Shown: piece by piece, positions 16,504 through 26,304 of the stretch
Layout: the number at the start of each line of letters is the position of its first letter
Position numbering within the stretch: the stretch's first letter is position 1
Source: an uncultured Agathobaculum sp.
GTDB lineage: Bacteria > Bacillota > Clostridia > Oscillospirales > Butyricicoccaceae
Length of the DNA stretch: 64,000 nt
NCBI RefSeq assembly: GCF_944384735.1
Contig: NZ_CALWUN010000002.1
Coordinates: forward strand, 1-64,000
Direction: 5' to 3'
Notes under the pieces: generated by a model
What the model saw: only the letters and a program-made list of their open reading frames with translations
The model's database searches: none
Told to the model about the DNA's origin: nothing
Program-made: the position numbers and the translations under genes

Positions 16504-17829
16504 CTATTTTTGCTGCCGGTGCTGCGCCTTCCATGCCTTGATCTGCTCGAGCCGCGCCTTGTACTTGGCTTCCAGCCCCTGCTCGGTCGGGCGGTAGTAC
16601 TCCGTGCCTTCGAGCGAGTCGGGCAAACACTGCATATCGGTCAGTTTGTCGGCCGTGTCGTGTGCGTACTGGTAGCCCTTGCCGTAGTCCAGCTCCTGCA
16701 TCAGCCGGGTTGGCGCGTTGCGGATGCCGAGCGGCACCGGCTCGGCGAGCTGGGTCAGCGCGTCCTTTTTTGCGTGTTCGTAGGCAATGTACAGCGCGTT
16801 GGACTTGGGCGCGAGCGACAGATATACGACCGCGTGCGTCAGGTGCACGGTGCACTCGGGCATGCCGATGAAGTGGCAGGCCTGATAGGCTGCAACCGCG
16901 ACCTCGAGCGCGCGCGAGTCGGCCATGCCGACGTCCTCGCTGGCAAAGCGCGTGACGCGCCGCGCGATGTAGAGCGGGTCTTCGCCCGCCTCGAGCATGC
17001 GCGCGAGCCAATAGACCGCGGCGTCCGGGTCGGAGTTGCGCATCGACTTGTGCAGCGCGGAGATCAGGTTGTAGTGCTCTTCGCCGGTCTTGTCGTACAG
17101 CAGCGACTTTTTCGAGGTGCACTGTTCGAGCGTTTCGCGCGTGACACGGACGGTTTTGCCGTCCGTGTCGCTGTTTAGCACGAGCATCTCAAGCGTGGAC
17201 AGCGCGGCGCGCGCGTCGCCGTTGGCGAAATTCGCAATCGCCTCGAGCATGTCCGGCTCGATCTCGATTTTCTGCCCGCCGAAGCCGCGCGGGTCGGTCA
17301 GCGCGCGGGAGAGCAGGGAAGTAAGGTCGGCGGTGGTCAGCGCCTGTAATACGAACACTTTGCAGCGCGACAGCAGCGCGCCGTTGACCTCGAAGGACGG
17401 GTTTTCGGTCGTCGCGCCGATTAAAATGATGCTGCCCTTTTCGACAAAGGGCAGGAAGGCGTCCTGTTGTGCCTTGTTGAAGCGATGGATTTCGTCCACA
17501 AACACGATCGTGCGCTCGCCAAAGCGGCGGTTGTCCTCGGCCTGCTGCATGACCTGCTTGATCTCTTTGATGCCGCTGGTGACAGCCGAAAAGTCGATGA
17601 AGGTTGCTTTGGTGCGGTTCGCAATGATGCGCGCGAGCGTCGTTTTGCCCACGCCGGGCGGTCCCCAGAAAATCATCGAGGACACTTGATCGTGTTCGAT
17701 CAGGCGGCGCAGCACTTTGCCCTCGTCCAACAGATGTGCCTGCCCGACAAATTCGGACAGGTCGCGCGGGCGCAGCCGTGCCGCAAGCGGGCGCGTACCG
17801 TCCCCACCGAATAATGTTTGCTGCTCCAT
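16504..17829 (-). CDS. rarA: Replication-associated recombination protein A (RarA/MgsA)
   Basis: A 441-residue AAA+ ATPase of the clamp loader group that acts at stalled forks. Walker A is GPPGVGKTT (56-64), Walker B is IVFVDEIHRF (near 108-117), sensor 1 is GATTENPSF; the C-terminal MgsA tetramerisation domain contains DPDAAVYWLARML and GYQYAHDT. The ATG at 17829 is favoured by AGGAGG 8 nt upstream. A consensus promoter lies just before it. Confidence 0.95.
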   Translation of the reverse strand: MEQQTLFGGDGTRPLAARLRPRDLSEFVGQAHLLDEGKVLRRLIEHDQVSSMIFWGPPGVGKTTLARIIANRTKATFIDFSAVTSGIKEIKQVMQQAEDNRRFGERTIVFVDEIHRFNKAQQDAFLPFVEKGSIILIGATTENPSFEVNGALLSRCKVFVLQALTTADLTSLLSRALTDPRGFGGQKIEIEPDMLEAIANFANGDARAALSTLEMLVLNSDTDGKTVRVTRETLEQCTSKKSLLYDKTGEEHYNLISALHKSMRNSDPDAAVYWLARMLEAGEDPLYIARRVTRFASEDVGMADSRALEVAVAAYQACHFIGMPECTVHLTHAVVYLSLAPKSNALYIAYEHAKKDALTQLAEPVPLGIRNAPTRLMQELDYGKGYQYAHDTADKLTDMQCLPDSLEGTEYYRPTEQGLEAKYKARLEQIKAWKAQHRQQK

Positions 17830-17858
17830 GCCGCGCACCTCCTTTTTTTGATAGCACC

Positions 17859-17887
17859 ATTATAACACCGAACAGATGTTCCTGCAA
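17859..17887 (-). promoter_or_regulatory. Promoter of rarA
   Basis: On the minus strand: TTGCAG (17887-17882), 17-nt spacer, TATAAT (17864-17859), about 30 nt before the start codon. Confidence 0.75.
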
Positions 17888-17896
17888 GGCGGCGCG

Positions 17897-17926
17897 GAAA
17901 AATCCCCTCCTTGATGGAGGGGATTT
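17897..17926 (-). terminator. Terminator of the DUF4179 gene
   Basis: AATCCCCTCC and GGAGGGGATT form a 10-bp stem with a 5-nt loop; on the minus strand it runs into TTTTT. It lies between the DUF4179 stop and the rarA promoter. Confidence 0.85.
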
Positions 17927-17939
17927 CGGCTTTGGATGC

Positions 17940-19250
17940 TTATTGCAATGGGACGTCTACGCCGTCGAAGTTCAGCAGGACAATTTCGGATGGGTCGAGC
18001 GGTTCGTCAAACATCCATTGGTCGTGGGCGTGTCCCCCACTGCCTGGCTTCTCCATGTCGTCTACGCTCCAGCCGCCGTCGATGCAGTTGTCGGTCAGGT
18101 ACAGCTTTTCGCCGCTTTTGGTCATGGCGTAGGTGGGGCGGTGCCCCAAAATCGTGCCTTCGCTGGCAGAGCGCGCCGAAACGCCGATTTCAGAAACGCG
18201 GATTTCCTTGACCAGTGCGCCGCCGACCTGCACATTCGGGTGATAGACCACTTCGTCAGCAGTTTCCACCGCGATGGTGAAATGCCAGACGCCTTCAACT
18301 GCGGCATTGACATAATAGCTGCGCGTTAGGTCGCTGAACGTCAGATAGGGGAGGTCGTCTGGGGTTACGTCATAAACGGCTTCGTAATACCAAGTATCGT
18401 TGTATTGGAAGCTGTGTCCACCCAGCATCAGGATAGCGTCCGGGTCACGGGAATCGGTAGCTTCGCTGTGAAATCCTGACCAGTGGTCTGCGCCATCGGC
18501 AAAGACCGTTTGGATATGCAGTTTGCCGTCTTCGCCAAAGCCGACAGAGGACAGCCGCGCATGGTTTGTGCCTTCCAGTTCGTGGGGCGTTTGTTCGGGA
18601 ACCAGCGGCAGGATTTCGTAAATCATCCATGAGACATCTTCCATCGGCAGGTTTTTCAGCCCGGTGGCGGACAGCATTTCGCGCGGGAAATCGACCGTTT
18701 CTTCCGCGCGCGCAGAAGGCTGGAAGCTGCTGAAGGATACATCGACCTCGGTACCGTCTGCGACCGGGCGGCCGATACTTTTAATCTCGATGAGCGCGGT
18801 GCGGCTGTCCCCGTCATAGTAGGCCACCTTTGCGCCGCCAGTCCAGCCATTGACAACAGGGGCGTTTTCGTCCTGTTCATAATCAAGCCAGCCGTCGGCC
18901 CGCATATCTTCGCTGAGGCGGTCGCCGGTTTTGTCCTGCACCTCGACCCAGACGCGCACCAGATTGCTGCTCGACAGCGCGGCGACTGGCCGCACTTCGA
19001 TGCCGTTATCCTCGATGGTGATGCCGGTGATCGGTTGGCTCTGTTCGGCAAAGCCGCCAAGCGCGTTTTTCAGCGCTTCGCGCAATGCAGGTACGGCAGC
19101 GGCGAGCGCGGAAAAGGTCAGCAGCACCGCGAGCACCGCAGCCAGCAGCACGCGGGCGGCAGTCCGGCGCAACGGCCTGCGGCGCATCTGCGCCTGCTGC
19201 AGGATTGCCGCGCGGCGCGCGGGCGAGAGTGTAATATGTTGCAGTTTCAT
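17940..19250 (-). CDS. DUF4179 membrane protein, probable anti-sigma partner
   Basis: A 436-residue single-pass protein: about 28 cytoplasmic residues with basic clusters, one membrane segment (about 30-54) and a long extracellular beta-rich part. This layout, and position just after an ECF sigma gene, matches DUF4179 proteins often encoded with ECF sigma factors in Clostridia; a role as anti-sigma factor is inferred. Of three in-frame ATGs, the one at 19250 (MKLQHI) has GAGGAGG 9 nt upstream and is chosen. The short cytoplasmic tail lacks a zinc-binding anti-sigma motif. Confidence 0.75.
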   Translation of the reverse strand: MKLQHITLSPARRAAILQQAQMRRRPLRRTAARVLLAAVLAVLLTFSALAAAVPALREALKNALGGFAEQSQPITGITIEDNGIEVRPVAALSSSNLVRVWVEVQDKTGDRLSEDMRADGWLDYEQDENAPVVNGWTGGAKVAYYDGDSRTALIEIKSIGRPVADGTEVDVSFSSFQPSARAEETVDFPREMLSATGLKNLPMEDVSWMIYEILPLVPEQTPHELEGTNHARLSSVGFGEDGKLHIQTVFADGADHWSGFHSEATDSRDPDAILMLGGHSFQYNDTWYYEAVYDVTPDDLPYLTFSDLTRSYYVNAAVEGVWHFTIAVETADEVVYHPNVQVGGALVKEIRVSEIGVSARSASEGTILGHRPTYAMTKSGEKLYLTDNCIDGGWSVDDMEKPGSGGHAHDQWMFDEPLDPSEIVLLNFDGVDVPLQ

Positions 19251-19275
19251 ATCCAAAACCCTCCTCATATTGCGT

Positions 19276-19800
19276 TTATTCATCGTAATACCATCCTTTC
19301 AGCGCTTCGCGCAGCTGCTTGCGGGCACGGGACAGGCGTGCAGTGACGGTCGATACATCCACGCCGAGGATGTCAGCGATCTCGCGTGCCTTGAGCTCCT
19401 GATAATAGTACAGCAGGATGACCTCGCGGTATGGGCGGGACAGCGCCATGATCGCATGGGGAAGCGTGTCGTCGACAGCCGGGTCGTCCGACGGGGCGAA
19501 AAGCTGCTCCAGCTCCTCGGCGGGCGCGCGGCGGCGCTTCCACGGCGAGCGAAGGTAGCTTTTGCACACGTTGATGGCAATGCGGGTGATCCAAGTGATT
19601 TCGCTGCTTTGTCCATGGAACCGGTCGGCGTTGCGCCACGCTTTGAGGAGCGTCTCCTGCACCGCGTCCTCGGCGAGGTGCACGTCTTTCAGATAGAGCG
19701 TGCACAGCCGTAGCAGGCGGTCGCCCCAGTCGTCGAGCAGACGCGCAAAGCCGTCCCCGTCCTGCAGATACGAGGGCGCCTGATTGTCGTTCGTTGCCAC
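19276..19800 (-). CDS. ECF RNA polymerase sigma factor
   Basis: A 174-residue sigma-70 family protein with region 2 (about 20-85, including LAEDAVQETLLKAWRN and TWITRIAINVCKSYLR) and region 4 (about 115-170, YREVILLYYYQELKAREIA then DVSTVTARLSRARKQLR), lacking region 3 as in ECF factors. The start is GTG at 19800 after AAGGA. It precedes its likely membrane partner by 25 nt. Confidence 0.92.
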   Translation of the reverse strand: MATNDNQAPSYLQDGDGFARLLDDWGDRLLRLCTLYLKDVHLAEDAVQETLLKAWRNADRFHGQSSEITWITRIAINVCKSYLRSPWKRRRAPAEELEQLFAPSDDPAVDDTLPHAIMALSRPYREVILLYYYQELKAREIADILGVDVSTVTARLSRARKQLREALKGWYYDE

Positions 19801-19887
19801 GGCATCACATCCTTTCTGACCATTTGACGCGGCAGGGGAGGGGATTGCTGCAAATACAGTGAAAAGAATAATGGAAGGGCAGAAATA

Positions 19888-19923
19888 CAGCAGCGCCGCA
19901 GAACCAAGTCTGCGGCGCTGCTG
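19888..19923 (-). terminator. Strong hairpin after the SLH protein gene
   Basis: A perfect 15-bp GC-rich stem (19888-19902 with 19909-19923) with a 6-nt loop, 10 nt past the stop of the SLH gene. The T tract is poor, but it is the only candidate for the 3' end of the exporter operon. Confidence 0.65.
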
Positions 19924-19932
19924 TTGCTGTCA

Positions 19933-22212
19933 TCAGGAAACGACGATCATACGAATCCTGCTGCCGTCCGTAGCAGAGGTATTTGCATACAGACGGAAGG
20001 AAGAATAATTGGATTTTGCACTTTGTAAGGGGATAAATTCATCCCTTGATTCAACATACGCACCGATATCGTCAGCGAGCGCATAATAGCCGTCGTCGGT
20101 CTGCACGCCGCCCGCGCCGTCAAACGCTTCTACATCAACCGTATCGACCAGCTTGAGCTTTTGCGTGGCAAAGCCGCTGTTGATCACGCCTTCGGTCGTG
20201 GAATAGCCCTTGGGGATACCGACGGGGATGCCGCCGACCGTATCGAAAAGGTCGTCGACCTGATACACCATTTGCTCCATGGCCGAACCGTTCCAGTACT
20301 TGACGCGGACATAATAGGTAATATCCTCATCGCTGCCGCGTTTTTCCGTATAGGCCAAACCATATACCCAGCTGTCGCCGGTCACATCGCCCAGCACGAT
20401 ATTGGTGATCGTGCCCGCGCTGTCGGTAACGGTGTAACGGATCTGCTTGGACGGTATGGTCGCCTGCACGATATTCGCTTTTTCAATCGCACACAGCGGG
20501 GCGCCGGACAGCACTTCCTCATATACTTTCACCTGCGGCGAGACCAGACGGCTGCCCAGTTGGCCGTCCGCAATCGTCCAGTCGCCGGAGATCTTGGTGC
20601 CCATGCTGCGCTTGGACAGGCGCGCAGTACCATCCTTGGCCGAAGCGATGGTGACCGCCCGGCCCATCATGCTGCCCAGATCGATGCCATCCACCTTGAT
20701 ATCGCGCAGGGTCAAGCCGCTGAACAGCGTGATCGTTGCCTTGCCATCCTTGAGCGCCGTCACAACACCCTGCATTTCCGCACTGACCTTGTTCTTGGGG
20801 AAGGCCGCAATGACGGTGCCCTCGGTGTTGAACAGCAGCGTGATTTCATGATCCAATTCCAGATCGGCAAAGCTGAGCGCCGCCGTATCCGAAATGGCAA
20901 AAGTCATACCATACATCGTGATCGACTGCGGATAACTGATGGTCGGCGTACCGCTCTGGTAATGGCCGGTGATGCGGGCATCGGTCACCAATGCCTGCCG
21001 GTTTGCGGCATCCAACGTGACAACATCGTATTTTTTCAGCTTGGTCGCGTCGACCACCGCGCCGTTTTTCACAATCGTATAGCTTTCCGGAATGCTGACC
21101 GCCGTCGCCACGCCGTACACGAACGAGTGGCTGCCCGACGCGGTCGCCGTCGGCAGTACGGCCATCAGCTCCAGCGTGCCGTAATCATCATAGTAACAGG
21201 TCAGTTTGTCGCCGGAATGGATATTTGCCCAAACCTCGGAGAAGGCGCCGAGCTTCCAGCCGTCCCGCGCGATAAACACCTTTGTGCTGCGGTCGGGAAA
21301 GATCGACCGGCCTTCTGTCCGGACGCGGCCGGGCTCGACCGAGGTCACCGTATAGGTCTCTGTTTCACCGTCATCCGGTACGATGCCGACGGCGGCTTTA
21401 TCTTCCTTGCCGATCACCAGCGTGCCGCGGGTGCCGATCAGGCTCTGGTCCAGCGTGCCTGCCGTCTTGCGCGGCGTTGCGTCAACTGCACCGTTTTCGT
21501 AGAAAATCGCTTCGTTGGCCAAAAGCGATGCGTCTGTATCGCTGGTCGCCAACAGGATGCAATTCTCCACCGTTGCGGAGGCCACCTTATCCAACAGCTT
21601 GCCGCCCGTGCTGTCGTCGCCGCCCTTGAGCGGGGTGCCCAGCGTATTGAGCAGCAGCGTCGCCGCGTCGGCGCGCGTAACCGTCGCCTTCGCGTCTGTC
21701 AGAGCGACATCATCCGTCAGTCCGAGCGACTGCGCCCGCGCAATGTAGTCAGCCGGCCAGAATGGGCCGACATCCTGCTCGGTGTAGCCCAGCATACGGA
21801 GCAGCATGGTGCAGACCTCGCCAAAATTGACCGGCTTGTCCGGCCCGAAGGTACCGTCAGCATAGCCGCGGATGATTGCCTGCTCCTTCAGGTCAGGGTG
21901 CCGCACTGCGGCATTGATATATTGCGCCGCCCAGTGCGTATTCTTGACATCCGGGAAGATGGTGTAACTGCCATAGGCGGTCACATCGGCAAACCCCATG
22001 GCGGTCACCGCCAGTTTGCAGAACTGCGCACGGGTCAGCGCGGTGTCCGGGGAAAAGCGGTTGTTGCCCATGCCCTCCATGATGCCAAGCGCATCCAATA
22101 CGGAAGCCGTTTGCTCCAAGCGGCTGTCCGAAATATCGGAAAACGCGGCTGATACCGGCGTGATTACCAGCGTCAGCAGCAAAATCATACTCAAAAAGCG
22201 TTTTTTCATCAT
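19933..22212 (-). CDS. Secreted S-layer homology (SLH) domain protein
   Basis: A 759-residue exported protein. A signal peptide (KKR then a hydrophobic stretch, cleaving near TPVSA-A) is followed by three SLH modules (about 24-70, 86-145 with GYADGTFGPDKPV, and 150-195) that bind secondary cell-wall polymer. The remaining 560 residues are beta-rich with no known catalytic motif. Two adjacent ATGs could start it. It lies 12 nt behind an ABC permease gene and so is the last gene of the exporter operon; SLH anchoring near an efflux system suggests a surface partner, but this is inference. Confidence 0.85.
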   Translation of the reverse strand: MMKKRFLSMILLLTLVITPVSAAFSDISDSRLEQTASVLDALGIMEGMGNNRFSPDTALTRAQFCKLAVTAMGFADVTAYGSYTIFPDVKNTHWAAQYINAAVRHPDLKEQAIIRGYADGTFGPDKPVNFGEVCTMLLRMLGYTEQDVGPFWPADYIARAQSLGLTDDVALTDAKATVTRADAATLLLNTLGTPLKGGDDSTGGKLLDKVASATVENCILLATSDTDASLLANEAIFYENGAVDATPRKTAGTLDQSLIGTRGTLVIGKEDKAAVGIVPDDGETETYTVTSVEPGRVRTEGRSIFPDRSTKVFIARDGWKLGAFSEVWANIHSGDKLTCYYDDYGTLELMAVLPTATASGSHSFVYGVATAVSIPESYTIVKNGAVVDATKLKKYDVVTLDAANRQALVTDARITGHYQSGTPTISYPQSITMYGMTFAISDTAALSFADLELDHEITLLFNTEGTVIAAFPKNKVSAEMQGVVTALKDGKATITLFSGLTLRDIKVDGIDLGSMMGRAVTIASAKDGTARLSKRSMGTKISGDWTIADGQLGSRLVSPQVKVYEEVLSGAPLCAIEKANIVQATIPSKQIRYTVTDSAGTITNIVLGDVTGDSWVYGLAYTEKRGSDEDITYYVRVKYWNGSAMEQMVYQVDDLFDTVGGIPVGIPKGYSTTEGVINSGFATQKLKLVDTVDVEAFDGAGGVQTDDGYYALADDIGAYVESRDEFIPLQSAKSNYSSFRLYANTSATDGSRIRMIVVS

Positions 22213-22224
22213 TCCTACCTCATG

Positions 22225-23475
22225 TCATTGCGTGCGCAGCGCGTCGACCGGCTGCAAATTGGAAGCCTTGTTGGCGGGATACAGACCGAAAATGATGCCC
22301 AGCAGTGCGGAAAACAGGAATGCACCGACAATCAGGCTAAACGACGGCAGCACGGTAAACTGCTCGACGCTCGGCATATAGCTGTTCTGCATCTGCTGCA
22401 TCAGCAGCAGGTTGCCTAAAATTGCCGACAGGAAACAGCCCAGCACAATACCGATCAATCCGCCAAAGCAGCTGACGACGGCCGCTTCCACCAAGAACTG
22501 TCCGATGATATCGCGCTTGCGTGCGCCGATCGCCATACGGATGCCGATCTCACGCGTGCGCTCGGTGACCGACACCAGCATGATATTCATAATGCCGATG
22601 CCGCCGACCAGCAGCGAAATACCTGCGATACCGCCGCCCAGCATGGCGTACATGTTGGCTGACGCCTCCGACTGCTCCTGCCACTGGCTGTTGGAATAAG
22701 CGCTGAAGTAGCCGCCGCCTGCCTCACACCGGCTTTGCATAAATCCGGGCAGCAGAGTGTCGGTCAGCTCGGCAATATCCTCCTTGGATGCCGCTTTAAT
22801 GACATACTGCTTGTCTGACATGCCGCTTATGCTCATCATGCTGTTTTGCAGCGTGTAGGGGAATACGATCAGCTGGTCTTCGGTGTTGATCTTGCCGCCG
22901 TATTTGCCGGCATAGACGCCGATCACTTCATAGCTCTTGCCGCCGATGCGCAGCTTTTGACCCAGCGGGCTCATGGCGCCGAAAAAATATTTCTGGATCG
23001 TCTCACCGATCACGCAGACGCGTGCGCGGTTGTCGCAGTCGCTCTTGGAAATATCGCGGCCAATGGAGATTGTGCGGCTGGTTACCTCGCCGTAATCCTG
23101 ATTGCCGAAGTACATATAGGTATAGCTGTTTTCGTTTGTCAGCTTTTGGCTGCGGTACTGAATGCCGTTGCTCTGCCAGTCATAGTACTGGCTTTGCGAC
23201 GACCACGCCGCCACCTGATCCGCCAGTTCGGTATCCAAGTAGTCCTCGAAATCCTCCCAGTCGCGGCTTTTTGCGCCGTAGCCGTATAAATCGATGCGGT
23301 TGACGCCCATCGCCTCATATTGCAGGCGCTGCAGCTTGTTGCCGCCCTGAAAGTACGCTACGATCGCAATGACCGACGCCACGCCGATGATGATGCCCAG
23401 CATGGTCAAAATCGAGCGCACCTTGTTATTCATAATGGATTTGCATGCCATGCGGATGGTTTGCAGCCAGTTCAT
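22225..23475 (-). CDS. MacB-like ABC transporter permease (FtsX superfamily)
   Basis: A 416-residue permease: an N-terminal membrane segment (RSILTMLGIIIGVASVIAIV), a large extracytoplasmic MacB_PCD domain (about 45-290) and three C-terminal membrane segments with the FtsX feature VTERTREIGIRMAIGARKRD. Its start overlaps the ATPase stop by 4 nt (ATGA). With the ATPase and HlyD adaptor it forms a MacAB-like efflux complex for peptides or antibiotics. Confidence 0.9.
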   Translation of the reverse strand: MNWLQTIRMACKSIMNNKVRSILTMLGIIIGVASVIAIVAYFQGGNKLQRLQYEAMGVNRIDLYGYGAKSRDWEDFEDYLDTELADQVAAWSSQSQYYDWQSNGIQYRSQKLTNENSYTYMYFGNQDYGEVTSRTISIGRDISKSDCDNRARVCVIGETIQKYFFGAMSPLGQKLRIGGKSYEVIGVYAGKYGGKINTEDQLIVFPYTLQNSMMSISGMSDKQYVIKAASKEDIAELTDTLLPGFMQSRCEAGGGYFSAYSNSQWQEQSEASANMYAMLGGGIAGISLLVGGIGIMNIMLVSVTERTREIGIRMAIGARKRDIIGQFLVEAAVVSCFGGLIGIVLGCFLSAILGNLLLMQQMQNSYMPSVEQFTVLPSFSLIVGAFLFSALLGIIFGLYPANKASNLQPVDALRTQ

Positions 23476-24263
23476 GCGTTCACCCCTTCCTGCACGGGTT
23501 CGTCAGACAGGATATGTCCATCCTGAATGGTCACGATACGCTTTGCCATGCGCGCCAGATGGTTGTCATGGGTGATCAGGATGATGGACGTGCCCTGTTC
23601 GTTGAGCTGCTGCAGCAATTGCATGATTTCCAGTCCGGAAGCCGAATCTAGATTGCCGGTTGGTTCGTCGGCCATGATGATGGGCGGCTTGGCCGCCACC
23701 GCACGTGCGATGGCAACGCGCTGCTGCTGGCCGCCCGACATTTCGCCCGGACGGTGCTCCATGCGGTTTTCCAACCCGACGGATGTCAGCGCGTCGACAG
23801 CCAAACGGCGTCGCTCTTCCCGACCCATGCTGCGGTAGATGAGTGGCAGTTCGACGTTTTCCAGCGCGGTCAGGGCGGGGATCAGGTTAAACCCTTGAAA
23901 GATAAACCCGATCTCGCGGTTCCGTATCCCGGCCAGCACCGACGGCTTGAGCTCGCTGACTGGCTGCCCGTTGAGAAAATAAGTACCGTAGGTTGGGATA
24001 TCCAGACAGCCGAGGATGTTCATCAGCGTAGACTTGCCCGAGCCGGACTGACCGAGGATGCACACAAATTCTCCCCATGCGATCTCGAGCGAAATGTCGT
24101 CCAGCGCGCGTACCTCGTTTTCCTGACCTTCGTGATATATTTTGCTCATTTGCTGTACATCGACCAGCAGTTCGGCGCGTCCTTCGTCGGTCAGCTGTTC
24201 TTCTGCCTGCGGCGCCGCCTCGACTGGCTGCACCGATTGCTTGGGCGCTTTTTTCTTGAACAT
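23472..24263 (-). CDS. MacB-like ABC transporter ATP-binding protein
   Basis: A 263-residue ATPase of the LolD/MacB group. Walker [10 protein letters not shown] (71-79), Q-loop [12 protein letters not shown], signature [14 protein letters not shown], Walker [14 protein letters not shown] and switch His in LITHDNHLA are all intact. The first 30 residues are an unusual charged, Pro/Gln-rich extension. The ATG at 24263 has GGAGG 5 nt before it; the longer frame has no such site. Confidence 0.92.
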   Translation of the reverse strand: MFKKKAPKQSVQPVEAAPQAEEQLTDEGRAELLVDVQQMSKIYHEGQENEVRALDDISLEIAWGEFVCILGQSGSGKSTLMNILGCLDIPTYGTYFLNGQPVSELKPSVLAGIRNREIGFIFQGFNLIPALTALENVELPLIYRSMGREERRRLAVDALTSVGLENRMEHRPGEMSGGQQQRVAIARAVAAKPPIIMADEPTGNLDSASGLEIMQLLQQLNEQGTSIILITHDNHLARMAKRIVTIQDGHILSDEPVQEGVNA

Positions 24264-24273
24264 CGCGCCCTCC

Positions 24274-26265
24274 TTATCCGACCATGACGCCGCTGTCCAT
24301 GCCCATATCGGCGTACAGATCCTGCGGCCCTGCCAGATAGACGGTCGTGCCTTCCTCGATGCCCCAGTAAATTTCGGTGTTGGTCGAGTCCGAAAGGCCG
24401 ATTTCGACCGGCACCAGTACAAACTCCGGCGGGATGCCTTCCGTACCTTCAGGGATGGGCAGCGTTTCAAAGAAGGGGATTTCTTCGCCGTTTTCATCGG
24501 TCAACGGTTTGGCAAACACCGCCGTGCCGTCCTCCGTATTGACGATCGCGCGCGAGGGCACCATCAGGCAGTCCATCGAGGAGGCGGTCGTGATCTGGTA
24601 GTCGACCATCATGCCGCTGTAAATGGACTGGCCTTCGATCGGGTCGATCGAGATCACCGCGCGGAAGGTCGGCATGCTGCCCTGCCCGCTGCCTGAATCC
24701 TGCGTCGGCTCGAGCGCGACCGAATCGACCATGCCGGTCAGCGTCAGCTGTGAGCCGTCATAGTTGTACATGTTCATCGTTGCAAACTGGCCGGGCTGCA
24801 CCGCGCCCACGTCGGTGGACAGGATATCCGCATTGACCACAATGTCGGTCAGATCAGCTACGACGACCAGTGCTTCCGTGCCGGTAACCTCCTGCTCCTC
24901 GACGGCGTTGAGGCTGACGACCACGCCGTCGATCGGGGATTCGATCGTTGCGTTTTCAATCAGCTTTTTTAGGTCGCTGATTTCCTTCTGCTTGTCCGCA
25001 ACCTGCTTTTGTGCTGCCGTGACGCCGTTCTGCGCGGTGGTCACGCCGTTCTGCGCCGCAGTCACTTCCTGCTGCGCCGTATCACTGGTCAGACGCATGA
25101 TCGTTGCGCCGCTGCTGTAATTATAATAGTCGATCCCATTGACCGCCGTGATTTCGCCGCTGACCTGCGCGGTCACCGCTTCCTCACGGTTGTAGGCCAA
25201 GGTGCCGGATTCGGCCGGATAAACCGTACCATCGGACGCGGTATCGACGGTCGCGGTCGCCGTCATGCCCTTGGTCAGCGTGCCGGGGTTTTTGACAGAG
25301 ATCTCCACGCGGAACATTTTGACGCCTTCCGCAGAAATCTTTTCCGACTGTTCGACCGAGGACACCGTGCCGGATACCTCGCTCATGACAGAGGGGATGG
25401 ATACCGTGGCCGTCTGGCCGGACTGGATGGCGCCGCGGTATGCCGCGCTGAAATATTGGGACAGCTTCATCGTGCTGTCGTCGACCATGTAGCCGATGAC
25501 CTCGCCCTCGCTGACCTGTTGGCCGACCCGGTAGGTCGTTTCCTTGCCTTCCCCGTCCGATGCCGGGATAATTTTTCCAGTGAACGGGGCGGTAACGCTC
25601 AATTTGCCCAGCTTTTTCTGTGCGGCGCTCAACGTGCTCTGTGCAGCCGTCACTTCGGCCTGCGCGTCGCTGACGGCGCGCTGCGCATCAGACAGGGCGG
25701 TCTGTGCCGTTTGCAATTCTTTTCTGGTTTCGGTCGGGTCGACCACGACCAGCTGGTCGCCGGCCTTGACCTCGTTGCCGACCTCGACCAGCACGCTGGT
25801 GACCGTGCCCTTGAGGTCGCGGCCCAGTTCCTCGCGTTTTTTGGCGGCGGTCACACCGCTGCCCTCGATGTACGTTTCGATCATGCCGCGCGTAGCGACC
25901 GCAGTCGTCTCGCCCGACGTCTGCGTGCCGGTATCACGGGTCTTCCAGACCAGAAAAACGCCCGCGGCAATCAGAAGCAGCAGGATGGCAATACCGATCC
26001 CCATACGCACGCCGCGGCTCAGCCGGCGTTTTTTCTGATTCATTTTATCTGCATATTTGTTGCGCTTGGGCGGCTGCGGCACGGGATTCTCGGTCGGCGC
26101 AGGCGTGCCTTCCGGCAGTCCGGCGCCCGCTTCCGGGGAGGCCGGTAAATTCTCTGTCTTAATGGTTTGCGCAGCCTTCGCGGCGGACGTTTTGCTGCCC
26201 GGCTTGGCAACATGCGCGCCGCCCTTGGTGGGCGACTTTGGCTTCTGCTTGTTTTCCTCGCTCAT
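24274..26265 (-). CDS. HlyD/MacA-family efflux adaptor, extended
   Basis: A 663-residue membrane-fusion protein. It has a 75-residue Lys/Pro-rich cytoplasmic tail, one membrane segment (about 87-107), split lipoyl and beta-barrel modules, and two coiled coils of Ala/Gln heptads (around 185-220 and 405-445). It is longer than usual because a second coiled-coil and barrel half is inserted. The ATG follows AAAGGA. It starts the exporter operon 10 nt ahead of the ATPase. In a Gram-positive cell it would stabilise the MacB extracellular domain. Confidence 0.85.
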   Translation of the reverse strand: MSEENKQKPKSPTKGGAHVAKPGSKTSAAKAAQTIKTENLPASPEAGAGLPEGTPAPTENPVPQPPKRNKYADKMNQKKRRLSRGVRMGIGIAILLLLIAAGVFLVWKTRDTGTQTSGETTAVATRGMIETYIEGSGVTAAKKREELGRDLKGTVTSVLVEVGNEVKAGDQLVVVDPTETRKELQTAQTALSDAQRAVSDAQAEVTAAQSTLSAAQKKLGKLSVTAPFTGKIIPASDGEGKETTYRVGQQVSEGEVIGYMVDDSTMKLSQYFSAAYRGAIQSGQTATVSIPSVMSEVSGTVSSVEQSEKISAEGVKMFRVEISVKNPGTLTKGMTATATVDTASDGTVYPAESGTLAYNREEAVTAQVSGEITAVNGIDYYNYSSGATIMRLTSDTAQQEVTAAQNGVTTAQNGVTAAQKQVADKQKEISDLKKLIENATIESPIDGVVVSLNAVEEQEVTGTEALVVVADLTDIVVNADILSTDVGAVQPGQFATMNMYNYDGSQLTLTGMVDSVALEPTQDSGSGQGSMPTFRAVISIDPIEGQSIYSGMMVDYQITTASSMDCLMVPSRAIVNTEDGTAVFAKPLTDENGEEIPFFETLPIPEGTEGIPPEFVLVPVEIGLSDSTNTEIYWGIEEGTTVYLAGPQDLYADMGMDSGVMVG

Positions 26266-26304
26266 GAGTGGTGATCCTTTCTGTGCTCTATCCTTGGGTT
26301 GCGG

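Noticed and set aside
20161..22152. 663-codon open frame antisense to the SLH protein gene
   Set aside because: Shadow frame: Arg/His/Gly-rich, no signal or domain; the minus-strand protein has a signal peptide and SLH repeats.
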